57,500 nt of DNA from Neocallimastix lanati (nom. inval.). Its lineage: Eukaryota; Neocallimastigomycota; Neocallimastigomycetes; Neocallimastigales; Neocallimastigaceae. The stretch spans positions 2,180,001-2,237,500 of the forward strand of contig JACVTC010000005.1 in NCBI GenBank assembly GCA_016946835.1, in the 5' to 3' direction. Below are positions 12,529 through 25,290 of this stretch, one piece after another. How positions within the stretch are numbered: the stretch's first letter is position 1; every line of letters starts with the position of its first letter. Made by a program: the position numbers and the translations under genes. The notes under the pieces are model-generated. The model was not told the origin of the DNA. It saw only the letters and a list, made by a program, of their open reading frames with translations, and ran no database searches.

Positions 12529-14198
12529 TTATTGATTATTATCTATTATTTTGTTCTTGTCATGATTATGGATTGAGGATGATGAAGAAGTTTGAGATTG
12601 ATGAAGTCGATAACTAGTATTAACGGGTGAGGACATTTTGATATTATTATTTATGTTGTAATAATTGTCCTTTTTCATACTTTCGGTGTATCTCCCTATT
12701 TCATGATTTGGAATGAAGTTTGAGTATTCCTTTGGAATAAAGGTAGTTGAGGTGGAGTTAGCTGGATTATTTTCAAAGAAAATAACTGATCGGGAGAGGA
12801 TTATTTTATTGGTGGAGAGGCTTAGAATCTTGTAAGAGGAAGATGAGGGGTGATAGCCAAGAAATATGCCAGGTAAAACGTTATTGTCAAATTTATTCTG
12901 GAATGACTTGGGTACGTAATAAAAAACTCTACATCCAAAAACCTTGAAGTGTGCATAATCTATTTTGGATTTAAATAAAATCTCGTAAGGAATTTTATTT
13001 TGAATACCAGAATGAGGGATCCTATTATGGATGTAATTAGCAGTTTCGACGGCGTATTCCCAGAAATGGTGACTTAATTTGGCGTCGTTTAATAGAGCCT
13101 TTGTAGAGTTTATTAGCGTGCCGTTGAACCTTTCGGCACGTCCATACTGTTGAGGGTTATATGGGATTGTGAATTGATGAATAATCCCATGACTAGCACA
13201 GAAAGATTTGAACATGGAGTTTGAAAATTCTGTACCGTTGTCAGTTCTGATGTACTTTATAGATTTATCATGTATATTGTTAATTTCAATAAATCAATTA
13301 TGAAAAATGGTATAGGTGTCATGTTTGTTTGAAAAAAAATTGTCCCACCCGTAACTCGAGAAGTCATCAAGTATGGAGAGTATGTACCGGCTACCATGAA
13401 GTGACTCTTCTATTGGACCTATAAGATCCATATGTATTAATTCAAAAATACCTTTTGATTTATTCGTTGAATTTTTGTGCGGGAAATCTTTTAGTTTCGA
13501 ATGTGAACAGATTTGACATTTAGACGGAATATTAATTTTGGATAATTTATTAAGTATCTTGCTTATGTTAAAGTAACCAAGTCGCCTGTGCCATAGGTTA
13601 ATCTTTTCAGCTTTTGATAGGGTGGATAGGTGCATAAGAGATGTAGGTGTATGTTTTCGAACATTGAGGTTATATATGCTATTTGAAAACCATATTTGGA
13701 AAATGTTGTGATTATCAGATGGAATATTGGTAATTTTATTTCTATGCTGATCAAATAAAGAGGCAAAAACTTTATTGTAATGATTGAGGGATTGAGGAAG
13801 ACAACTTTATAATTATGCTTAATAAGTTCACTTAACGATATGATATTTTTTGTGATGTTTGGAACGTAGAATACTTTATTTAATTTAATTTCATTATTAT
13901 TAACATATCCAGTGAAAGAACCATATTTAGTGGATGTCACGATTTTACCATTGGGAAAAGATATGCTTTCGTTACATTTTTTAATATTTTTTAAGAGATT
14001 AATGGAGTATGTGACATGTAGTGAAGCCCCTGAGTCAATTATCCAATTGGATATCGTGAATGAATTAAAGTTTTCGAGGTGATCGTTTGAGGGTAATACA
14101 GTATTATCTTCTATTGAGATGCAACCAATAAAGGAGGTATCTTCAGTGTTATAATCTTTTGATAAAGTATTGGCAGCATAACTGTTAGTGGATTCCAT
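12529..14198 (-). pseudogene. Copia pol 5' part: aspartic protease, GAG-pre-integrase and integrase
   Basis: The protease segment (14198 downward) contains NWIIDSGASLHVT, with catalytic D55 in the DSGA motif. A frameshift near 13780 moves the frame to the integrase side, where LWHRRLGY, KCQICSHSK (zinc-binding CxxC), HMDLIGP and ILDDFSSYGW are read. The family usually has LGH where this copy has LGY, so one zinc-binding His seems lost. A TGA at 13294 interrupts the frame. Beyond it IRTDNGTEFSN, YNPQQYGRAERFN and the integrase C-terminal part continue to 12529. The three catalytic acidic positions are visible, but the protein is broken. Confidence 0.9.
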
Positions 14199-14329
14199 AG
14201 AATTTAGCTGATTGTTACATTTTTTATATTTGAATGAATCTTTGCGTGGACCTTTCTTTGAGATTTTATACCTTGTCCTCCTTGGTTTTGTATGTTTATT
14301 GTATTTATTATTTTTATATCTGTTATATT

Positions 14330-15216
14330 TTGAACACTCATTGATGTAATGTCAAAATCTACCACACATGTAACATCTTCCGTTTTTTGCTTTGTATTTA
14401 ACTGATTATTGTACTTTTCTGTTGTTAGATTTAGTGTTTTGCTCTGTCAGAAAGATGTGTTTTTGTGAATCCTCAATTTTAGTGTGCTCTTTCATATTTG
14501 AGAATATTATATCTGGTATGACGTCCTTTACATAATTAGATAGTCTCCCCCAATTATCTTTAAATTGAAACACATTTATAAATCTTAAATTTTCCGGGAG
14601 TGCTCTGTTAAGGATGCCAGCTTTTATACTATCCTCAATGTCGTGATCAATGCTTTCATATTCTTCTATGGTATTTTGTAAGGTAGCCATAAAAATATTT
14701 ATAATCCTGGTCCTCATTAAACTTATGATTACTTATTTTATCCTTTAATTCTTTCTTTCTTTTCTCCAAACTACTAGTAAAAGATTTTTCTAATGTGTTC
14801 TAAATTTGATAAGCTGTCTTCCCTTGACCTTCAATAATTCTTTTTGATCTCTCACCTAATGTGTTTAATAAGATCCATTTTACTATGATGTCACTCTTTA
14901 TATCTAATAGGTTAGTTTCTTTGTCATATACTAGAGCATTATCAAACTTGTCATTGATATAATCGTTAATATCGTCCCTAATATGTCTTTTCTTAAGTTT
15001 CTTAACCTTCTCTTGAATGACATAATTTTCGAGGTTATTAATAGTTAAGAGAAACAGCATATTATTTTTCCAACTAACGTAGTTATCCGAAGTTACTTCA
15101 ACAATTCTACTAAAACTTTCGAAGTAATTGAAATTGATTCCCTTATTATTGATGTCATTGTTTTCATTAATGACGATTGGCTGATTTAATCTTGTTTGTC
15201 TATTGACACGATTCAT
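14330..15216 (-). pseudogene. Copia gag-like region with CCHC zinc knuckle
   Basis: ATG at 15216-15214 opens a 138-residue segment (VTSDNYVSWKNNMLFLL is typical of copia gag). It ends at a TAG near 14800. After a frameshift near 14700 a second segment runs to 14406 (ESIDHDIEDSIKAGILNRAL). Beyond a further TAA lies CYMCGRF, a TGA, then HYINEC, which is a CX2CX4HX4C zinc knuckle with one position turned into a stop. The neighbouring protease follows in the same frame. In an intact element it would form the virus-like particle and bind RNA. Confidence 0.85.
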
Positions 15217-15894
15217 ATTAATTTATTAGGTTATTTTATGTTGGTTGATTAGTGATGTAAATTTGATGAATAAGATGTTCTATTTATATGATTTTTATTT
15301 AAAAAATTTATGTGAATAAATTATGTGTTTATCAATTGTGTTGATTCGAGATTAAAATTATAAAATATTAATTCTATTTAATTCCATTTAGTGTTGTACC
15401 AATAGTTATCATTACGTAAAGAAGTTATTATTTATTATTATTGATGTAATAAGTATTTATTGGTGTATCCAATTAAGTGCTATACCAATAATTGTTATTG
15501 TGATGAGAGGTGATCATGTATGATTATTAAAGTGAAAAATATTGATTGGTATACTGTTAAAAATATTAATTAGAATTTAGGGATAGATTTCTAAGAGAGT
15601 AATTATTTTAATTGATGCGATTAATTTGATGTTGTGCTGATTTAATATTATATTTCAAAATTTTTTAATTAATATTAGATTTAATATTATATTTCAAAAA
15701 AATTTTTTTTTTTTTATTTTAAATATATATAATTTTTATTATATATAGTTTTAACGCGCTGACCATATTCAGCCTAATTTTTATTTTATTTTTTTTTAAT
15801 ATTCTTTTTATTTTTTAATGTCTTTATTATTTTTTATTTTTTTACTGTAAAGGAATCGGTTTTATTGTTTTATTTGTAACTCACTCGTATAGAG

Positions 15895-15908
15895 TGAGAC
15901 TCTTAATC
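15895..15908 (-). other. Primer-binding site matching the tRNA-Lys(CUU) anticodon arm
   Basis: The plus strand reads TGAGACTCTTAATC directly against the 5' LTR, so the element RNA starts its internal region with GATTAAGAGTCTCA. From memory, this 14-mer equals the anticodon stem-loop of eukaryotic tRNA-Lys(CUU) (loop CUCUUAA). It does not match the 3' end of a tRNA. Half-tRNA priming of this kind is known for Drosophila copia and Candida Tca2. The sequence next to it forms the palindrome CTCACTC-GTATA-GAGTGAG. Confidence 0.65.
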
Positions 15909-16060
15909 TTTTATTTTAATATTTTATTGAATTATGTCTTTATTTTTATTTTGTTAAAGATACATATAGAAAGTAAATGAAATTTATATATTTATATTTA
16001 TAGTTTCCTATTCTTTAATTCTATTGGATAATTCTAATAATTTATAATTACTTATTAACA
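15909..16060 (-). repeat. 5' LTR of the copia element
   Basis: It is 152 bp and nearly identical to 10621-10774. The minus strand starts TGTTAATAAG at 16060. The TSD copy AAATT follows at 16061-16065. Confidence 0.88.
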
Positions 16061-16126
16061 AAATTAATAAAAATAAATTTTATTTATATTTTTTTAAACA
16101 TAATTACATTTTATAAATCCTTGTAA

Positions 16127-16172
<46 letters not shown>

Positions 16173-16973
16173 AGAGAGAAAAGATTTTATTAAAAATTAA
16201 TTGATATTAAAGTGTAAAAGCGATAAAAAAGCAAAAACTGAAATGAAATTTTTATGATATTAATTTATTTTTTAATAAATTTAAATTTGAATAAATGATA
16301 TTATTCTAAAAGGACATTATTAACAATTTTTATATTATGTAAAACATTAAAAATGTAGTTAAGTATTACTAATTTTATCTTTAATAAATTAAATTTTGAA
16401 TAAATGATATTATTCTAAAAGGATTATTATTAATAGTTTTTATAATATGTAAAACATTAAAAATGTAGTTCAGTATTACTAATTTTATATTAATTTAATT
16501 AAAAATAAAAATATTATTAGAAAAATAAAAAAAAAAAGTAAAAAATGTATTATCATAAATTTGAATATATGTTTAATATATAATATATATTAGTAATAAT
16601 TATAATAAAAAAAATAATAATGAATAGAACTGTTTTTTTTAATTTAAATTACTATAGGAATATTAATAAACTTTTTTTTATGTTTAAATTAACAAAAAAT
16701 AACGGTGTTTAAGCTTTTATATAATAATAGTAATAATAATAAATATAAATATTTAGATATGTATATAATTTTTTAATCATCAAATTTTATATTAAAAATA
16801 ATAGTATACAATTAAAAACATTTGAACTATTTTACTAAAATAAAATAATAAAATAATAATAAAAAAAATAATTATAAAAATATTTTATTATATATTATTA
16901 TGAACAATTAATAAAAATAAATTATTGTAATTATATTATTATAAACATAATTGCATTTTATAAATCCTTGTAA

Positions 16974-17020
<47 letters not shown>

Positions 17021-17506
17021 AAGAGAGAAATGATTTTATTAAAAATTAATTGATATAAAAGTATAAAAGTGTTCATTCATTTGAAATTAATAAAAAAGCA
17101 AAAACTGAAATGAAATTTTTATAATATTAATTTATCTTTAATATATTTAATTTTGAATAAATGATATTATTCTAAAAGGACATTATTAATAGTTTTTATT
17201 ATATATAAAACATTAAAAATATAGTTAGTATTATCAATTTTATATTAATTTTAATTAAAAATAAAAATATTATCACAAAAAAAAAAAAAAAAAAAAAAAA
17301 GTATTATAATTATAAATTCGAATATATGTTTAATATATAATACTTATTAGTAATAATAGTAAATAAAAAAAATAAAAAATAAATAAATAAATAAATAGAA
17401 CTGTTTTGTTTTAATTAAATAATTATAGGAATATTAATAAACTTTTTTTTTTTATATTTAAATTAACAAAAAAAAAAAAAAAAATAACAGTGTTTAAGCT
17501 ATTTAT

Positions 17507-17549
<43 letters not shown>

Positions 17550-18072
17550 TTTAGATATATATATATCATTTAATCATCAAATGTTTTTAATTGTATATTA
17601 TTATTTTTAATATAAAAATTATTTTACTAAAATAAAATAATAATGAAATTAAAAAAAAAATAATTTTTTTTTTTTTAAAATTAATATTGCTTAATTCATT
17701 ATAATAAAAAAAAATAATTATAAAAATATTTTATTAAAAACAGTTATGAAAAAATAATAAAAAAATTATAATAATTTCATTTTATAATTACTTATAACTA
17801 TAAAAAAGATAAATATGATATTGGGTGATAATGGGATAATATTAATTTTTGAAATGAAAAAAAAAAAAATAAAATAAAATAAAATAAAATAAAATATAAT
17901 AAAATAAAATAAAATAAAAATTAAAAAATTGAAAAATATTTTATATAATAATCTGGTATTTTTTCTTATTAATTAATTTTAATTGGTCAAATTAAAATTT
18001 AAAATTAATTAATTAATAATAATAATAAATATTTTATAATTACAATTAGTGTAAAAACAAAACAAAACAAAA

Positions 18073-18108
<36 letters not shown>

Positions 18109-18186
18109 ATAAAATATAAAAATAAAAGAGAATGATTTTATTAAAAATATTAAAAATTGATGTATGAGAATTTTTTCATTTGAAAT

Positions 18187-18218
<32 letters not shown>

Positions 18219-19400
18219 TTATTATTATTATTAATAAAAAAAAAAAAAAAAAAAAAAAACTGATATTTTTTATGATATTAATTTATCTATATTAAAATTT
18301 ATTTTGAATAAACCATATTACTCTGTAAGGACAACATTTATTTTTTTTTGTAATATAAAGAACTTTAAAAATGTAATAAGTATTATCAATTTCATATTCA
18401 TCATGGTTGAAAATTAAAGTATTATTAATAAAAATAGTATTATAATCATAAATTTAAAATATGTATAACTTGAATATTATATGTTAATCTTATTTTCAAA
18501 TGCATTTTAATTTTATGTAATTAATTAAAAATGAACATAGTATAAACTATTTTTTTAATAAGAACATCAACAATAATGCATATAATAATGATAATAATAA
18601 TAAAAATAAATTTAAATTAAAAGTATTTAGGCATATATGTTAACTTAATTTTTATATATATTATATAAAAAGTATAAACTTATATTAAAAGTATTTGAGC
18701 TATATTATAAAAAAATAATAAATAATAATAATAATATAAATTTAAATTTAAATATTTAAAAAAAAAGTTACCATTAGTTTTAAAATTATATTTTATTATG
18801 AAGTATAATGAAAAAATGATATATAATAAATTATGAATATATTTTTAAAAAATAATTCCATTATATTAAATAATAAAAAAAATATTATAACAATTTCATT
18901 TTATAAAAAAGACAAAAATGACATTGGGTGATAGTGGGATAATTTTAATTTTTAATGAAAAGTAAATAAAAAAAATTTTTTTTTTAATATACTTGGTATT
19001 GGCATTTATTCTTACTAAACAATTTTAATTGGACCATACAAATTAAAATAATAATTATAAATATTTGTCAACAACTCTACCAAAAGGTAAAATTTTTAAA
19101 TTTTTAATTTAAATATTAAAAGAAACAATAAAAAAAAAAATAATAAAAAAAAAAAAATAAAAATAGCATAAAGATAAATAATTTATTATTATATTAAAAA
19201 TAATTGATAAAAAAAGTTTTTTTTTATTTAAAATTGATATAAAAAAAATATATTTTTTTTTATGATGCTACTTTATTTTAAAACCTATTAATATTATTCT
19301 AACTATACATTTTTATAAGTAACATTAATGATAAAATAGATTATCAATTTCATATATTGAAAATATATTAAAAATGATTATTACACATGAAGAAATACTG

Positions 19401-21372
19401 GTATTGGAAAAATTTTATAATAATTTGTAATATTATCATCTATTATGTATTAATAATAAGAAAAAAATCTTTGGTTATACAACTTTTTTTAAATATATAA
19501 AAATAGTATTATTTTTTTTTAAAATATTTTTAATAATTATATAAATATTATTATTTTTATACATAAAAAAAATAATAATGAAAAGTTAATAATAGAAGAG
19601 AAAAAAAAATAAAAATTCAACATTATTTTATTATTCTATTTTATTAATAAATAAAACTACTACGTTTTCAATAATGCTAAATAATATTTTAATTATAATA
19701 ATCATATTAATATTTTAATTTTTTTTTAGTTTTTTTTTTTTTTTTTTTTTAGTTTTTTTTTATTTATTAAATAATATTACACTAAAAAGAAATATTTAAT
19801 AATTTTTAGTACAATGTAATTAATATTATTATATTAATAATAATTAACAATAAAGATATTTAAAATAAAAATATTTGAAATAATATTAATAATTAAAGCA
19901 ATACTAAATAATATTGGAAATTTTTATATAAATATAGTTTTTTTTTTTTTTTACTATTATGTCTATATAACAATATTTTTTAGTTGGGAATTTATGGGGG
20001 GAAAAAATGGTAATTAAATCAAAAGAAAAAAATTTTTTTTAATTAAATTTTATTTATAATACATTATAGAAGTATATTAAAATTTTAATTAAAAAAATAT
20101 AAATAAATTTAAAATGGAAAACAATATTGTTTTTATAATTTAATTTAATTTATTAACTTTTTAAAAAAAAAAAAAAAAAAAAAAAAGAAATCTTTTTTAT
20201 AAATTCTATACATTTCAATTAATACATGTATCAAATATTATTTAATAAAAACTTTAAAAGTATTTTATTCTGTTTTATTTATTATTATTTATTATTAATA
20301 CTTTTAATTATTATATATGAATATATATAATTATTATTATTGACATTAATTTTAATATTAATAGTAGTATTATATATGTATTTATAAATTTCAACAACGG
20401 TTTAATAAAAAAAAATATATATTTTTAGTATATATCAAATAGAATTTAATTAAAAAAAAATAATAAGAAGAATTTAACCATTTTCAAATTTTAATATTTT
20501 CTCTACTTAATATGATAAGCCTCAGAGAATAAATAAAAATTTTATTATTAATATATAGAGTTTATTAGTAGAAATTATATATTGTTATATATATAAAAAA
20601 AATTAAAGTATGTTTTATGTTTTACTATATATTTAAATTTTTTACAAGAAATATATATATATGTATTTAAATATATATAAATATAATTTTCGAAGTATCC
20701 AACATAATAATTAATTAGCAAATGAAGGATAAGAAAATCAATTTTTTATTGTGTAACAGTTGAAAAGTTTATTTCTCCAAATACTAGAAATATTATTGGA
20801 CAAAATACGGAAAACTTAAAACGATCAATTTAATAAAAAAAAATATAAAATTCTGTAATGAAATTGTTTTATTTACAAATTTTTTAATATTATAACTATT
20901 TTTAATTATAAATTTTTATGAATAGTATAATAATTTTAAGTTTAATTGTTATCAAATATATTAATATAAAAACTTGTATATAAATTCTAAAACAAAAAAA
21001 AAATTTTTTTTCTTTGAGAATTATAAATTTTCTAAAACTTTAAAAATAACTTTAAATTTTATTGAAATTTGATTAAATATTTATATAAATAGTTGAATAT
21101 TTTTATCAAAAAAAAATTTTTTTTCTTGATATTTTTAATTTTTCAATTATAAATATATATAAAAAAAAATAAATAATTAGAAATAAAAATAAATTAAATA
21201 ATATCAGTAGAAGTAATAATAGTTATAGTTAGTAGTAATAATAATAAATTATTATTACTATGATATTATAACCTTTTTTATAAGATTAATAAAAGAAAAA
21301 AAAAAAGAGAAATTATTTAAAATATTTAAACAACTTAAAAATAAAATACATATATATAAACATATATTAATA
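19401..21372. other. AT-rich intergenic region upstream of member C
   Basis: Only poly(A)/(T), (TA)n and (ATT)n sequence with short random ORFs is seen. A polypurine patch ATGGGGGGAAAAAATGG lies near 19993, but no transposon could be recognised around it. No upstream exon with a signal peptide for member C was found. Confidence 0.5.
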
Positions 21373-22548
21373 ATGGTACTACAGTTACCTTTTGATATAA
21401 CTAATTACTATAATGATAATGGTAAATGTAATGAATATGGTTATTGTGATTCTGAACATATAAGATGTGTTTATAATAATTGCTGTAATGCTGTAGAATG
21501 TGTTCTTGGTAATTATCACTTTGAATTTCCATTTACTAAAAACTATCAAGAGCTTGGGATAGATTTAAGCGCAGAAAGAAATAATAATGGTAATGTAAAT
21601 AGCAACATTAGCAGTAACACTTTTTCAAATACCAATGAAAAAAATAGTAAATCTAATAATAAACCCACTCAAAATGTAAAAATTAATAAGAGCTCTAATA
21701 TTAAAATAAAAACAGATAACGATAAAAATATAAATCAAAAAACAAATCCAAATAATAATACTATAAATCAAAAAACAAATCAAAATAATAATACTGTAAA
21801 TCAAAAAACAAATCCAAATAATAATACTATAAATCAAAATCCAAGACCTTACATTGATGAAAAGAGAAATGAGAATAACAGTAATAAGAATGATAGTAAT
21901 AATCAAAATTTAGTAATTGATAATGTAAATAATGTTAAAAATTCATCGGTTGACAATAACATCAATCAAAAAACAATTGAAGAAAAAAATCAAAAGAGTT
22001 CCGTTATTTCATTACCGCTTATCAGTATTATAATAATTGTAATTATTGGTACCGTTTTATCTGTATCAATTTTAAAGAAAAGGAAGAATAGTAAAAGTAA
22101 AAAAGAAAATATCAATGTAAAATCTGAAGTCAATAATTATACTAATCCCAATAATACCGATTCTAATGATTCATTAATTAAAATAACATCAATTCATAAT
22201 ATAAGCGATTCAAAAGATCCATTTGAATCCTCTGAAGAATATTTTAATACCATAAGTCGTATAAGATATACCGATCAAACATTATCTTTTAATTCAAATA
22301 ATAAACCAATGTCTTACTTTCCTCTTTTTATGTCACCAACTTTAACATCAACAGAAAGTTTTATATCAAATAATTCAATAGCCAATTTGACTATTTCACA
22401 ACCTATTATTGCTAATCAACAATTGGAAAATAAAGTAAATGTCCAAAATGAACCATCATCTCAATCCGTTGAAGTAACACAAATTTCAATAACAGAAATA
22501 GAACCACAATTAGAGACGTCAGAGTTAATAATTAAATCCTTGGATTGA
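21373..22548 (+). CDS. Single-pass membrane protein of the Asn-rich tandem family, member C
   Basis: The product is 391 residues. The N-terminal module carries the spacing C-x5-C-x6-C-x4-CC-x4-C (residues about 19-43), shared with member F, which also begins similarly (MVxQLxxxxxxYY). Next comes an Asn/Lys linker with perfect short repeats NQKTNPNNNTI (four copies, about 120-165). The transmembrane helix is at about 211-235 (ISLPLISIIIIVIIGTVLSV), followed by KKRKNSKSKK. The cytoplasmic tail is a diverged version: DSKDPFESSEEYFNTISRIR, SPTLTSTESF, SQPIIANQQLE. The central tail Cys found in other members (ESC) is Ser here. The many NxS/T sites in the linker suit an extracellular glycosylated segment. 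The function is unknown. Confidence 0.82.
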   Translation: MVLQLPFDITNYYNDNGKCNEYGYCDSEHIRCVYNNCCNAVECVLGNYHFEFPFTKNYQELGIDLSAERNNNGNVNSNISSNTFSNTNEKNSKSNNKPTQNVKINKSSNIKIKTDNDKNINQKTNPNNNTINQKTNQNNNTVNQKTNPNNNTINQNPRPYIDEKRNENNSNKNDSNNQNLVIDNVNNVKNSSVDNNINQKTIEEKNQKSSVISLPLISIIIIVIIGTVLSVSILKKRKNSKSKKENINVKSEVNNYTNPNNTDSNDSLIKITSIHNISDSKDPFESSEEYFNTISRIRYTDQTLSFNSNNKPMSYFPLFMSPTLTSTESFISNNSIANLTISQPIIANQQLENKVNVQNEPSSQSVEVTQISITEIEPQLETSELIIKSLD

Positions 22549-23164
22549 AAAAATATAGTAAAATCGGATTCTGAAAGTACTATCTATTCATAAACATCAT
22601 TGAGTAATGTTACTCTATCAATATTTATATTATATGGAGATGATAAATAATAAATTATAATATTAAGTAATATTATATATTAAAAAATTTTTTTAGAAAG
22701 AAAAAATACAGTAATATTTAAAATGTATTATACTACAATATTTACTTAAATATTATTAAAGTGATATAATATATAATATAATAATAAATATAATATAATA
22801 AAATTAAAAAATAATATATATATAAATATTATATATATTATACCATTATATTTTTTTTATTTTCTTTGAATTTTCTTTTGTCTTCTATAAATATATATAT
22901 ATATATATATAGTCTTAATAAATTATAAACATTTTATTTATATTTTTTTGTAAAATTTTAAAAATATTTTTTAATAATATGGAATTGTATTTCATTTTTA
23001 ATTTGTATAATTTATATGTAAATAAATAATTTTTATCATTTTAATATGTTAATAAAGATTTAATAATAAATAAATATATTTTGAATGTGGCGTATTTCCG
23101 AAAAAAGTATTGTTTAAAATTTTTTTAATACATTAACTAATAAATAAATAATAATAATAAATAA

Positions 23165-23206
<42 letters not shown>

Positions 23207-23934
23207 AATAAATACGATTTTTGTTTGAAAGTTTACCAAGACACCATTGATAACTTAAACTAGATTAGAAAAAGTTTCCTCACAGAGGGATTAATAATAA
23301 AATTTAATATGAAATCTTATAAAAAAAGCAAAAATAAACCTATTCTAATATTATGGTTTTTGAATGTAAAGTTTTTTCCTTTATTCCAAAAAAAAAATTT
23401 CAGATCCAAATTAGCAATGCTTCGCCAAGTGTCTTCCTCGGTTAATCAAATAATTTAATAGGTTACAAATTCTCGATATTACAAATTACATATGTTGAGT
23501 TTTTCGAATCAAATCAAACCTCTACTGTACTTGCTGTAACCCAAATATTTCAAATTTTATTCCATATCATAGAATTAGGAGAAATACTTATTTTAAAAAA
23601 CAATAGCTACAGTCCAAATATCTTTTAAAATAATTATCATTAAAAAATTGATTTACCAAACCAAATACATATCCATAAATAAAATATAAAAAATAACAAT
23701 AGCTACCTAAAAATTAATAATAATATAATAAGACATCAAGGATGACAATAATAATAATAATATCAACAATAACAATACCAACAATAAGAATATCAATTCT
23801 ATTTCAACAATTAATGATCATAATGTTATTAGCAATGTAATTAAATATGAAGAAAACAACAATAATAACATGGTAAACAACAATAACAATAAAAGGAAAA
23901 TAGATAGAATTAACATATAAAAGAAAAATAGTAA
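22549..23934. other. AT-rich intergenic region with a slightly GC-richer relic
   Basis: Most is (TA)n and (ATA)n. At 23084-23105 TGTGGCGTATTTCCGAAA resembles the MULE end motif (GCGTTTCGGAA, GCCACAT) in inverted form. From about 23225 to 23640 the sequence is less AT-rich (for example CCTCACAGAGGGATTAAT and GCTTCGCCAAGTGTCTTCC), but I could not read a protein in it. From 23740 an Asn-rich frame (DDNNNNNINNNNTNN) continues with a stop near 23920; it may be a decayed gene. Confidence 0.4.
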
Positions 23935-24085
23935 AAAGAAAAAATCCAATGAAAATTAAATTATATAAAGTCACAATATAATTTAATTGACGGATTCACA
24001 AAATACTTAAAAAATCTTCAAATGGACTATTTTAGAAATTCCATACTAACAAACGTTAATGACTTAGATAATATCCAAGTGTAAA
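23935..24085 (+). pseudogene. Copia RNase H C-terminal relic with adjoining LTR start
   Basis: One plus-strand frame reads KLNYIKSQYNLIDGFTKYL and then a SILTN segment. This lines up with KLEYVKSERNLADGFTKYLKGTK at the end of the 10.6-16.1 kb element. About 45 bp downstream, TTTGGAGGAA then TGTCAGAAAT (LTR start about 24136) looks like a polypurine tract and LTR start. The rest of the element is gone. It belongs to a different copia copy, in the opposite orientation. Confidence 0.65.
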
Positions 24086-25074
24086 TAATATAAATTAACA
24101 AGTATAATATTCATTAATTTTATACTTTGGAGGAATGTCAGAAATAATAATTATTAAAATAGTATACGTATTGTTTATATTATATATTTGATATTAGCTA
24201 ATAATTTACTATAAATAAATATTGATATAATGACTTATAATATATAAATAATTGAATTATAATAATTGATTATTCATTTTCTTGAGCTTTTTACCTTCTC
24301 TATAATGTAAAATAAAAGCATATCATAAAAACATATTTATTCATCTCTTTTATATTCTGTACATTTTGTTTTAAAATATTCTACTAAATTTTTATTATCT
24401 TAAATTTTTTAATTTTTTATTTTCAATTATAATTCAAGAAGATAAATAATAATTACATAATAACAACTTACATTAAAAATTATTACACAATAAACTTTAT
24501 ATTATAGAATATCTTATAAAAAAAAATATTTAATTTAAAAATTTTAGGAAGACAATTTATGATATATTACATTATTTAATTTTGTAAAATATCTCATATT
24601 CCATATTTTTTTTTTTTTACATTAAATAATATAAAGTGGTACTTATTTATTTGTATATTTATATACTTATTTTTTTATTTATATAATTATTAATAGTAAT
24701 TAAAAAATATAATAAAAATATTTGAGTATTATGGCTTTAAAATTTTATAAATATATATTTTAAAGAGGTATATAATAATATATTATATATATATATATAG
24801 ATATTAAAGGAATAGAATATAAACATTTTGTATTATTTTTTTTACCTTGAATATAAATTTTTAAACTTTTTCTTTTTTTTTATACAAAAGGATTAAAATG
24901 GACTTATATAAAATATTTTATTAATAAATAAAATTTACATATTAAAAATTGAAACATTTTAATTGATAAATTAAATATGAAACTTTATTATTATCGAAAT
25001 TAAAATATCAATAGTAAATATCAAAGTATTTTAATTTCAACTTTTTTTTTTTTTTTTTTTACATATATATAACT

Positions 25075-25290
<216 letters not shown>

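Larger units (their letters stand above)
10621..16060 (-). mobile_element. Ty1/copia LTR retrotransposon, complete ends but decayed coding region
   Basis: The element is 5.44 kb on the minus strand, bounded by 152-154 bp LTRs and flanked by a 5-bp target duplication AAATT (10616-10620 and 16061-16065). The flanking sequence joined across the gap matches other units of the surrounding array, so the empty site can be inferred. Domain order is gag, CCHC zinc knuckle, aspartic protease (DSGA), integrase, reverse transcriptase (YVDD), RNase H, which is the copia order with integrase before RT. Multiple stops and frameshifts make it non-autonomous. The LTRs differ at about four positions plus two single-base indels, so the insertion is moderately old. 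Confidence 0.93.
7590..19400. repeat. Degenerate tandem array of roughly 0.5-1 kb units
   Basis: A recognisable unit recurs: an A run, GAGAGAAATGATTTTATTAA, CAAAAACTGAAATGAAATTT, ATGATATTATTCTAAAAGGA, AATAGAACTGTTTT, AAATTACTATAGGAATATTA and CATTTGAACTATTTTACTAA. The ATGATTTTATTAA anchor occurs near 7781, 8501, 9016, 9984, 16181, 17031 and 18131. Taking out the copia insertion gives a spacing of about 500-1100 bp. A 90-bp subunit is locally repeated three times at about 9343-9600. Copies beyond 17.7 kb are increasingly diverged but keep features such as TTGGGTGATA-TGGGATAAT (about 17822 and 18925). No protein is encoded. The array fills the space between members B and C. Confidence 0.8.
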
